Below, one piece after another: positions 16,233-23,567 of a DNA stretch of 51,509 nucleotides. Numbering within the stretch: the stretch's first letter is position 1; every line of letters starts with the position of its first letter. The stretch is taken from positions 1-51,509 of the forward strand of contig JADCJE010000110.1 in assembly GCA_020247305.1 (NCBI GenBank), read 5' to 3'. The stretch comes from Phycisphaerales bacterium. Its GTDB lineage: Bacteria; Planctomycetota; UBA1135; UBA2386. The notes under the pieces are model-generated. The model had not been told where the DNA came from, ran no database searches, and saw nothing but the letters and a program-made list of their open reading frames with translations. Both the position numbers and the translations under genes were made by a program.

Positions 16233-19217
16233 TCAGCGCGGCGGCTCGATCGGCGCTCGGCAGAACGTCAGCGCCGCGATGCCGTTCGCCCCGCGCAGCA
16301 GGTTGCGCGGCTGCCAGCGCGCGCTGTCGAGGTAGCTGATGGTGGTCGCCGCGCTCGGCGCCCGCAGGTCGAGCACGAGCGTGTTGCCGACGGCAGCGCC
16401 CTTCGCGACCGCGCCCTTGTCGCCGTCCAGCGTGAACTCGCCGCACAGCGAGTCGGCCCACGCGACCGGCTGGTCGAACTCCAGCACGACGCGGTCGCGC
16501 TGCGGGCCCGCGAAGCACGCACGCTGCAGGTCCGGCGGCGTGATCGACGCGGTCGGCGCGACGCCGCACAGGTCGCGTTGGAGCAGCGGCAGCAGCAGGC
16601 GCGCGAACTCGGCCCAGCCGGCGAGCGGAAAGTGGCAACCGCCCTCGGGCTGGATGCCGAGCGTCGACATCGCCGACATGCGCGCGAACCAGCGCGGCAG
16701 GGTGCGCTGCACCTCGCGCAGCATGTTGTCGGAGCCGTCGACGCCCATCGCGCAGGCCTTGGGCCAGATCTGGAAGACGTAGCGGTGCTCGACGTTGGGG
16801 TAGTCACGGCTCCAGCCGGCCGCCATCGCGACGAAGTCGTCGCGGTACGTCTCGAAGCCGAAGCGTCCGCTCGGGCCGTCGGCGCCCTGGTCGTTCTCGC
16901 CCTGGTGCCAGACGATCGCGCGCACGCCGTGCGTGAGCCTGGCGGCGCGCAGGCGCCACAGCAGCCGGCCGTAGATCGTGCGCACGTCCGTCGGGTCGGC
17001 GTCGTTGCGCTGGTGCTGGTCGATCCGCGTGCCGCCGACGGCGCCGTTGACGATGCAGACCGGCACGTTGCGCGCCGCGACCCAGCGCTTGCCGAGCTCC
17101 AGCGCCCACACGCCGACCTCCAGCGTGCCGCGTTCGGCGCGGCAGACGGCGTCGCCCCAGACGTGCTGGCGCGCCGCGGCCGGATCGCCCGACGTGCTGC
17201 CGAAGGTGCGGATCCACGGGCTCGTGTAGGTCGGCGCCGGCTCGCCGAAGTCGGTCGCCAGCGCATTCGACTGGCCGTCGACGACGAACACGTCGCCGCA
17301 GACGAGGTCCGCGGCCGTGCGCACGATCGTCTCCTTGCCGGCGGCCACGTAGCCGAACTCGGCCGTGTAGCGGACGAGCTTCGGCTCCAGCGACACGGAC
17401 ACGTCGTAGCGACGGCCGGGTCCGAGCTCGCCGCGCGCGTCCCGGTAGGGCTTGCCGTCGGCGAGCACGCGCAGGAACACCGCGTCCGCCGCCGCGGCGA
17501 GTTCGCCGCGGCACGTCAGCACGCCGTCGCCGTCGGGACGCCGCGGGTAGAAGCGGCGGTCCTCCGGCAGGTCGTCGGCCGCCGGCGGCGGCGTCCACGG
17601 ATCGCTGCGCGGCGCATCGACCAGGATCGTCCGCTCGCGCACCGCGACCGCGCCGCCGTTGTCGATCGCCACGCGCACCGTCATCGCGCCGCTCCGCTGC
17701 GCCCGTTCGAGCACCAGCGCATCGCCGTCGCGATGGTGCACGGTCGCGAGCCCGTCGATCCGCCACGCGACGCGCAGCGCGCCGGCGTCAGCGGCGGCGA
17801 GTTCGGCGGCGTTGGCGACCGTCGGGCGCAGCCGCAGCGGCGTGCGGCCGTCCCACCGCGCCGGACCGTCGAGCGCTGCGATCGGGTCGGGGATCGCCTC
17901 GGTCACTGTGATCGGCACGTCGATCGTGCGCGTCCCGTCGGCGAACGCCGCGCGCAACTGCAGCGCCATCGCCTGATCGCCGGCCACGCGCCCTGGCGCG
18001 AACGCGACGGCGAGCTGGTCCACGGCGAGCACGGTCGCATTGCCGTCGCGTTGCAGCAGCCACGTGATCTTCTGTGCGCCGCCGGCCTGCGCGGTCACCG
18101 TCGCCGTTTCGCCCTCGGCGACGCGCAGCGCCGGCGCCGAGGTCGCAAACGCGTCGCCCGGCGCGACGAGCGGCCCGACCAGCGTCGGCAACGCGCGCTG
18201 GTTCTCGTGCTGCAGCCGGATCCACTCCGGCGAACGCGCGACGTCGCTGACGCGCACCTCGTCGACGTCGCCGCGGAAGCCGTGGCCGTGCCAGCCGCCG
18301 ATGTGCAGCCGCACCGCCGCCGGGATGTCGAGCAGCGGCGTCGCGGCGCCGGCGAGCACGCCGTCGATGTAGATGCGCGAGTCGTTGCGCCGGTAGGTGT
18401 GCACGACGTGCAGCCACTCGCCAAGCGCCACCGGCTGCCTGCTCTCGACGTCGGCGAAGTAGCACTGGATCGCCATGCGCGGCGGGCTCAGCAGGTTGAA
18501 CATCACCTTGCCGGGCCGCTGCTCCTGGCCCCACGCGAGCACCGTCGTGTTGACGCGCTCGGGCCGGAACCACGCCTCCGTCGTGCTGTCCGCCGCGCCC
18601 TTGGGGAAGCCGGTGATGGCGTCGCCGCCGAACAGGCCGTTGTGGCCGTCCAGGCGCCGCGCTGGGCCGATCCTGCCGGCGGTCGTCGTCGTGCCCTGGT
18701 CCTGCAGCTGCACCGTGCCGACGGCGTCGCGCAGCGACGGGTCGAGGTGCAGCACGCTGACGTAGCCGTTCCAGGGTCCGAACACCGTGCTGCCGTCCGA
18801 GGCGCTGCGCGCCTTGGCGTTGCCCCAGTGCAGGCGCAGCCGCTGCCGGGCGTCGCCGACGATCTTCGGCACGCGCACCCACACGGCGGCCTCGCCGGCG
18901 GCAGCGTCCCACTGCTCGATCTCGAAGCCGAGCGGCGCGCCGGCGTCGTCGGTGATGCGCAGGTCCTCGCCGTGCGGTTGCGCCGCCGCGAAGTCGAAGA
19001 CGCCCTGGCGCAGCCGCAGCAGCAGCGGGAAGTCGGCGACGCTCGCGTTCGCCGGCAGCGCCGCCCCCTCGGCGTCGGTCAGGATCCAGCACTCGCCGTG
19101 GCCTAGCCACTCGCGGAAGTCTGGCGGTGGCGACGGCTGCTGCGCCGCGGCCAGCGCCCCAAACAGGGGCCATGCGAGCGCGCCGGGGGAACACCACGCG
19201 AGGATCGTGCGGATCAT
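16233..19217 (-). CDS. Large secreted DUF2341 / LamG / sialate O-acetylesterase-like protein
   Basis: The 994-residue product starts at the ATG at 19217 with a signal peptide (MIRTILAWCSPGALAWPLFG). In order: a DUF2341 domain (about 55-145, FPLLLRLRQGVFDFA, LRLHWGN), a concanavalin-like LamG domain (about 150-320, TTEAWFRPERVNTTVLAWGQ, RIYIDGVLAG, GDVDEVRVSDVAR), two Ig-like stretches, and a SASA (DUF303) esterase domain (about 640-900) with the block-I serine in VVDGQSNALA and the later motif IVWHQGENDQG. Such proteins deacetylate sialic acids or other acetylated glycans, and the LamG part probably binds carbohydrate. The role in extracellular polysaccharide use is inferred from the domains. 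A short C-terminal beta domain follows the esterase. Confidence 0.82.
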   Translation of the reverse strand: MIRTILAWCSPGALAWPLFGALAAAQQPSPPPDFREWLGHGECWILTDAEGAALPANASVADFPLLLRLRQGVFDFAAAQPHGEDLRITDDAGAPLGFEIEQWDAAAGEAAVWVRVPKIVGDARQRLRLHWGNAKARSASDGSTVFGPWNGYVSVLHLDPSLRDAVGTVQLQDQGTTTTAGRIGPARRLDGHNGLFGGDAITGFPKGAADSTTEAWFRPERVNTTVLAWGQEQRPGKVMFNLLSPPRMAIQCYFADVESRQPVALGEWLHVVHTYRRNDSRIYIDGVLAGAATPLLDIPAAVRLHIGGWHGHGFRGDVDEVRVSDVARSPEWIRLQHENQRALPTLVGPLVAPGDAFATSAPALRVAEGETATVTAQAGGAQKITWLLQRDGNATVLAVDQLAVAFAPGRVAGDQAMALQLRAAFADGTRTIDVPITVTEAIPDPIAALDGPARWDGRTPLRLRPTVANAAELAAADAGALRVAWRIDGLATVHHRDGDALVLERAQRSGAMTVRVAIDNGGAVAVRERTILVDAPRSDPWTPPPAADDLPEDRRFYPRRPDGDGVLTCRGELAAAADAVFLRVLADGKPYRDARGELGPGRRYDVSVSLEPKLVRYTAEFGYVAAGKETIVRTAADLVCGDVFVVDGQSNALATDFGEPAPTYTSPWIRTFGSTSGDPAAARQHVWGDAVCRAERGTLEVGVWALELGKRWVAARNVPVCIVNGAVGGTRIDQHQRNDADPTDVRTIYGRLLWRLRAARLTHGVRAIVWHQGENDQGADGPSGRFGFETYRDDFVAMAAGWSRDYPNVEHRYVFQIWPKACAMGVDGSDNMLREVQRTLPRWFARMSAMSTLGIQPEGGCHFPLAGWAEFARLLLPLLQRDLCGVAPTASITPPDLQRACFAGPQRDRVVLEFDQPVAWADSLCGEFTLDGDKGAVAKGAAVGNTLVLDLRAPSAATTISYLDSARWQPRNLLRGANGIAALTFCRAPIEPPR

Positions 19218-19229
19218 GCGACCCGCGCA

Positions 19230-19706
19230 GTGCCTACTCGCCGCGGGGCGCAAACGCCATGGCCGTGCCCGAGCTGCGACGCCGGCAAGCGGCCCGAGGC
19301 TTCCCGTGTGCCGCCCGCAGCGATCGCGACGTCCTGCGACCTTTGCCGTGGGTGTCGGCGCGACACGGCGTTGCACGAACTGGACGCGGGGCCGCGCTGC
19401 ACATGCTCGGCGCCGGTCTCCGACTGGGTCCAGATCCAGTGGTTCGCCACGCTCGATCGCAGCCTCGCCGAGGCAAGGAGAACCGGGCGGCCCATCCTGT
19501 ACGCGCGCGCCGCGCCGCACTGTGCTAGCGTCTTGGGCATGTGGTGGCCCGGCAAGGTCACCATGGACAGGAGTTGCCTGTCCCAACCCGAAGTGATCGC
19601 GGCCGCCGATGTGCCCGGACAGGACGGTCGTCCATGCACCCGGGAGCGGGCAATCGAGAGTCGCGATCCGCGACGCGCAGACTCTCCTTCTCCTATGGAA
19701 CAATGA
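19230..19706 (+). pseudogene. Possible truncated thioredoxin-like gene
   Basis: The GTG-started frame of 158 codons contains IQWFATLDRSLAEARRTGRP followed by ILYARAAPHC and MWWPGK. That text matches the start of thioredoxin-like proteins of the type 'W-x-x-x-L-x-x-A-L-x-E-A-[KR]-x-x-G-[KR]-P-[IL]'. An N-terminal part with several cysteines (CPSCDAG, SCDLCRGC) precedes it. The expected rest of the thioredoxin fold is missing: after VIAAAD the text becomes unstructured and stops. I read it as a truncated or decaying gene. It could also be a short real protein, or chance, since no signal peptide or ribosome-binding site is obvious. Confidence 0.35.
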
Positions 19707-20019
19707 CGACCGGCACATCGTCGTCGGCGCCACGACCATTGCTGTAGCCGAAGGCCTTCAACGCACTCGCAATGACATCGTTCGGGGCGGCGGTTGCGGT
19801 CGCGCTGCCATCGTTGGCAATTCTGGCCACTAGCCAGCCAAGCCTCGTCTTGCCGCCGGAGTCGATGACATCCGTCTGCACGGCAACGATGTTCCAGGTC
19901 GCGTCACCATGGTGCAGTCGCGCGTACAACTCCTTGTCGATGGTCCAGCCCACCTCCTTCAGGACGACGCGGCCACGAGCATCGCAGACAGCCTTTTCCT
20001 GGTGATTGAAGTGGTACAT
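19693..20019 (-). CDS. Hypothetical protein
   Basis: A 108-residue frame beginning MYHFNHQEKAVCDARG, containing DKELYARLHHGDATWNIVAV and ending in a hydrophobic DDDVPVVIVP. An AGGAGC lies about 9 nt upstream of the ATG at 20019. The same frame stays open to an ATG at 20358 that begins with a lipoprotein-like MLVVSVCAVLAACARVD. A longer 221-residue lipoprotein is therefore possible, but the intervening text looks like the wrong frame of the small ORF at 20027-20257. Codon usage is less GC3-rich than in the flanking core genes. No family was recognised. Confidence 0.45.
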   Translation of the reverse strand: MYHFNHQEKAVCDARGRVVLKEVGWTIDKELYARLHHGDATWNIVAVQTDVIDSGGKTRLGWLVARIANDGSATATAAPNDVIASALKAFGYSNGRGADDDVPVVIVP

Positions 20020-20026
20020 GTTCGAG

Positions 20027-20257
20027 TTATGGAGCTCCTGACGTTCCTGTGGGTGCGACCGCAGCGCAGTTTGGCTGCGTAGCCGGTTGTCGGAGGCGGA
20101 TATCGAGGAAAGAGGTGAGAAAGCGCATCGGCTCCGGCAAGCTGAGGTTGTGCAACGCACAACTCCGGAGAAGTTCCGCTGCGCGCCGAGAGCGTAGCCA
20201 GGCGCCCAACTGGGCCAAGCACTTCGCGGCGTCCGCGAGCTCGTAGGCAGCGCGCAT
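20027..20257 (-). CDS. Possible small hypothetical protein
   Basis: A 76-codon frame starting MRAAYELADAAKCLAQLGAW, rich in amphipathic helix text and ending 7 nt before the start at 20019. It overlaps, in another frame, the possible N-terminal extension of the downstream ORF, so at most one of the two readings is fully real. No homology was recognised and no ribosome-binding site stands out. Confidence 0.3.
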   Translation of the reverse strand: MRAAYELADAAKCLAQLGAWLRSRRAAELLRSCALHNLSLPEPMRFLTSFLDIRLRQPATQPNCAAVAPTGTSGAP

Positions 20258-20369
20258 CCGGGCGAGGTCAAGCGGCGCCGGTCAGCCCCGTCGGACGCTC
20301 GCGGTGAATCAACTCGGGCGCACGCAGCGAGGACGGCGCACACCGAAACCACGAGCATCCGCTTCCTGG

Positions 20370-21983
20370 CTACTTGCGCGCCACCAACACGATCGGCCCC
20401 ACCGTGTCGTCCTGCCCACCCGCCACGACCACCCGCGTAACCACGCGTTCCTCGCCTTCTTCGACCCACAACTCGTACGTCCCGGGCGCCAGGTGCTTGA
20501 ACTCGAACTCGCCACGCGCCAAGCCAGGGTTCGACTCGCTGGAATCCGCAGCAGACCGCGTGCTGCTGGTCCCAGGAACCTCCGCATGCTGCAGTGCGAT
20601 GGTCGCGCCTGCAACCGCGTTGCCCAGCGAGTCCGTGACGCGGCCCGCGATGCGATGGCCCGCCCGCAGGCGCAGCACGATGCCCTCATCCGGGCAGCGG
20701 AGCGACAGCGAGCGCACGGGGCCGCCGAGGTGCTGCAGGTTACGGCCCTGGATGCCCTCGACCTGCACCGAGCACAGGACATCTCCCACGGGCAGGCCGC
20801 GGATCGTGAACCATCCCGCGGCATCCGTGACGGCGTGCTTGAAGATGCCGAGGCGCGGGCTCGATCCCCACCTTGTCATCACGACAAGGTTCGCGAGCGG
20901 CAGCGAGCCGTCATCGAGCACGCGACCACGCAAGACACCTTCCGAATGCTGCGCACCTACCACGTGTTCGGCTTGGGCGCCTGGCGCAAGGTCGACTGCG
21001 TCCGGGAAGGCGTGGAGCCAATCCGACTCCGTCGGGAAACTGGCCCAAATGACATAGTCGCCTGGCGGCAATTCGTCGAACCGCGCGCCCCCGTCGGCAT
21101 CGACGTCGAGGCACTTCGCGACAGCGTTCAAGCCAGCGACGCTGAGCGGACCGCGCAACTCGATCGCCACCGCGCGCTCGGCGATGGCCGTGGGCAAACG
21201 CACAGTCAACGACGCCATCCTCGTCATCTTCAGTTCGATCTGGGCACACTGATCGAGGTGCATTTCGACCGAATGCCAGACGTCGGGAAAGGACACGACG
21301 CCGCGCGTTGCTGGTGTAGCATGCACACGGATGGGCAACGGTCCCGCTGGCAGATTCGCAAACTCAACCCAACCGGCCGCGTCGGTCCCAATGGCGGGCG
21401 TGTTGTAGCATCGAGGTTCCACGAGCGCATTGGCGATCGGCGCGCCGACGTCGTCGCACACGTGGACCCGCAGGCGGGCCCGCCGAGGGGCCAACTTCAG
21501 CGTATGCGCTTGGGCGCGGTCATCGCGCACGGAGACCTCCAACCAGTCGAAGGAGTACTCACGGTTTGCGAGCGCCTTGTTGGCCACCACAGTCCACGGC
21601 GCTTCTGTCGGCGGCAGGAGAAAGCGTGCGACTCCCTCGGCATTCGTTGGCGCGCTGCGAAAACGGCCCCCGGCCACCGTGCTGTTTGCGGTCAACTCGA
21701 CATCGATCCCTGACACCGGACGTCCGCTCGTGTCGACGACCCGGAAGTCCAGCGGCGCCAGCACCTGCTTGCGCTCGGCAGGCTCAGCCAGCGGAGAGAG
21801 CGCAGCCGGGGCATCGACCGAGGCCGCCGCAGTTGGCGCCGGCCCGCGTGCGTCGCCCTGCAAGGGCATGACGCCGTTGCCAGCCCCGCCGAAGACCATC
21901 GCTGCAACCGCAAGGAGCACGACGAGACCAGCAGCGAGCACTGCGCGCCGGACTCGCCGCGCACTGCTCACAGCATTCTCCAA
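20370..21983 (-). CDS. Membrane-anchored protein with carboxypeptidase-regulatory-like (Ig-fold) repeats
   Basis: The 537-residue protein has an N-terminal membrane anchor (residues about 13-35, RAVLAAGLVVLLAVAAMVFG) and then four or five CarbopepD_reg-type beta sandwiches. These are recognised by D-x-x-G-x-P-[VI]-x-x-x-x-[VI] starts (VVDTSGRPVSGIDVEL, VCDDVGAPIANALVEP, VTDSLGNAVAGATIAL) and G-x-[FY]-x-[FIL]-x-x-L-x-P-G-x-Y ends (ARFDELPPGDYVIW, FEFKHLAPGTYELWVEEG). Such domains are structural modules of exported or surface proteins. Its start overlaps the end of the upstream secreted-protein gene by 16 nt, so the two are probably co-expressed. No enzymatic motif was found. Confidence 0.78.
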   Translation of the reverse strand: MENAVSSARRVRRAVLAAGLVVLLAVAAMVFGGAGNGVMPLQGDARGPAPTAAASVDAPAALSPLAEPAERKQVLAPLDFRVVDTSGRPVSGIDVELTANSTVAGGRFRSAPTNAEGVARFLLPPTEAPWTVVANKALANREYSFDWLEVSVRDDRAQAHTLKLAPRRARLRVHVCDDVGAPIANALVEPRCYNTPAIGTDAAGWVEFANLPAGPLPIRVHATPATRGVVSFPDVWHSVEMHLDQCAQIELKMTRMASLTVRLPTAIAERAVAIELRGPLSVAGLNAVAKCLDVDADGGARFDELPPGDYVIWASFPTESDWLHAFPDAVDLAPGAQAEHVVGAQHSEGVLRGRVLDDGSLPLANLVVMTRWGSSPRLGIFKHAVTDAAGWFTIRGLPVGDVLCSVQVEGIQGRNLQHLGGPVRSLSLRCPDEGIVLRLRAGHRIAGRVTDSLGNAVAGATIALQHAEVPGTSSTRSAADSSESNPGLARGEFEFKHLAPGTYELWVEEGEERVVTRVVVAGGQDDTVGPIVLVARK

Positions 21984-22564
21984 CGCAGGGTCACCGACTC
22001 ACCCGGTTCCAACTCCACGATCCGCACGGCGGCAAACAACGATTTGCCCAGCTCGTCGATGCGCACGAGGTAGACATGGCCAAGCTTCGCTTCCGCCGCT
22101 GCCCCGCCGCGCGCGGGCCCTTCCAACGCGATGCCGGCTTCCGGCACCGACGACTTCTCGCTGCTGGTGTCGAACACCACGCCATCGCGGAGCTTCAGGA
22201 ATGGCAGCACCGACGACGCCGTCGATCTGGTGCGCACGTCACCGATGTCCTGGATCACACCTTCCGATCCGCCTTGGATGCCAACCACGAGCGCGTTCTT
22301 GGTGAAACGGTCGTACGTCAGGTGGCTGTTTCGATTGCAGACTTCGTTCCCCGCGACGGCCATGCCGTACTCTCCACTCGGGAATCCCAACGTCGCCGAC
22401 AGATCGTCGATGCTCCGCAGGGTGGCGAGGGTGCCCTCGCGCGGTTCAGGATCGACGATACGTGCGAGCGAGCTGCTCGCCGCCGGCGCCATCGGCAAGC
22501 GCGCAAGCGAGAACGAGGCCGCGCCGGTGATTGTGAGTGCCGTGATGAGGTGGAAGAGGTTCAT
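21968..22564 (-). CDS. Secreted hypothetical protein
   Basis: The 198-residue product begins MNLFHLITALTITGAASFSL, a signal peptide or anchor, which sets the ATG at 22564 over the upstream in-frame alternatives. Later text (NSHLTYDRFTKNALVVGIQG, DVRTRSTASSVLPFLKLRDG) has no family I recognise. It ends in ELEPGESVTLRWRML and overlaps the next gene by 16 nt. GC content and codon use are clearly lower than in core genes nearby, which suggests acquired or fast-evolving DNA. Confidence 0.6.
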   Translation of the reverse strand: MNLFHLITALTITGAASFSLARLPMAPAASSSLARIVDPEPREGTLATLRSIDDLSATLGFPSGEYGMAVAGNEVCNRNSHLTYDRFTKNALVVGIQGGSEGVIQDIGDVRTRSTASSVLPFLKLRDGVVFDTSSEKSSVPEAGIALEGPARGGAAAEAKLGHVYLVRIDELGKSLFAAVRIVELEPGESVTLRWRML

Positions 22565-23567
22565 GGGAGCAGGCGTGATGTAGGTTACCGTGAGCGGCGA
22601 ACGATGGGATCGGGACGAAATCGTGCGCGCCACATGGGCGTCGATGCCCATGCTGGCGCAATGCGGTCAGCGCCGGCACAAACCGTTGCCCGCGCTCCCG
22701 TCGGGACCCACTGGCCCCCTTGGACCGACCGGCGTGCCCTTACCTCCAGGTCCGACACCGCATTCGGTGTTGTTGGCTTGCCCACCCCGGCCACCTGCTA
22801 CCCCAACGCCATCGCCGTCCCTTTCCACCCTTGCCGCCGCCGTCGCTGTCGCGCCGCCCGTTGTTCGCAGAGCGTGCGGAACGCGGCGCGCACGCTCCAA
22901 CCCTAACCGTTCCGCAGCGGATCGAAGCCGCCGCGCCGACGCCGGGCCTTGGCCAACGTCCTGCACGACGTCCCGCGCGTCGTCGCCGCCAAGCCACCGC
23001 AGCACTGCCAGCAGCCGCGGGCGCTGCGTTGCGAGCATCCGGGAGAACGCGGCGTCATCGGGACCGGGACGCACCATGGCCTTGGCCATGGTCGGAAGAG
23101 GTGGCCTGGCGCTTCGGCCGGAAGTTGCGCGACCTCGACATTCTTGCCCGCCCTGCGCAGGCTCCGCCGCCGAACCCCGCACGCACCATCCCCGAACGAT
23201 CGGGGTCGGAACCTCCGGTCCCGGACCAACCGCCCCCCGATCACGCCATCGCGCCGCCGGCGCAGACCCCCGCCCAGCAGGGGGCGGCGGCGTGGTCGGT
23301 TCGGGCAGCGTGGCCGGGCGTGGCGCCGCGCGCAGGCGCCGTCAGGCAGCGCGCGCAGCCATGCCGAACCCGCCGGCCCCCGACCCAGGGCGGCCACGAC
23401 TTCCGTTTGCCCGCCCCCCGGACGACGCCTACTCTCTTCGCCCCCCCGAACGGACCGCACCGTCCCGGACGGCTGGCACGGCCGGCCGGGCTGCCCTACC
23501 TTGCCCGGTCCGGCCCCGCCGCACCGTGCCGCCGCACCGTCCCGCCGCGCCCCGAACCAAAGACGCC
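22565..23567. other. One-kilobase stretch without a convincing intact gene
   Basis: No complete gene is supported between the secreted protein starting at 22564 and the dehydrogenase starting at 23568. Open frames occur on both strands but lack family similarity, good starts or consistent codon bias. It contains a possible sigma-factor remnant (22667-23089, minus) and a short run that reads as Gly-Pro-rich collagen-like triplets on both strands near 22680-22760. The last few hundred bases must include the promoter of the 23568 gene; none could be recognised with confidence. Confidence 0.6.
22667..23089 (-). pseudogene. Possible remnant of an ECF sigma factor gene
   Basis: From the ATG at 23089 the frame reads MAKAMVRPGPDDAAFSRMLA then TQRPRLLAVLRWLGGDDARD and VVQDV. 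That matches sigma region 2 of ECF factors (F-x-x-L-x-x-x-x-x-P-R-L-L, then D-A-x-D-V-V-Q-D-V). After VVQDV the text becomes low-complexity Arg/Gly with no region 4, so if real the gene is broken. The evidence is a single short match. Confidence 0.3.

Noticed and set aside
16047-19106. Plus-strand open frame of 1019 codons opposite the esterase gene
   Set aside because: Shadow of the minus-strand gene, whose DUF2341, LamG and SASA motifs are clear; the plus-strand text has no domain.
22667-22790. Collagen-like Gly-Pro-x triplets readable on both strands
   Set aside because: Too short (about eight triplets), not in a supported gene, and expected by chance in a GC-rich repeat-like patch.
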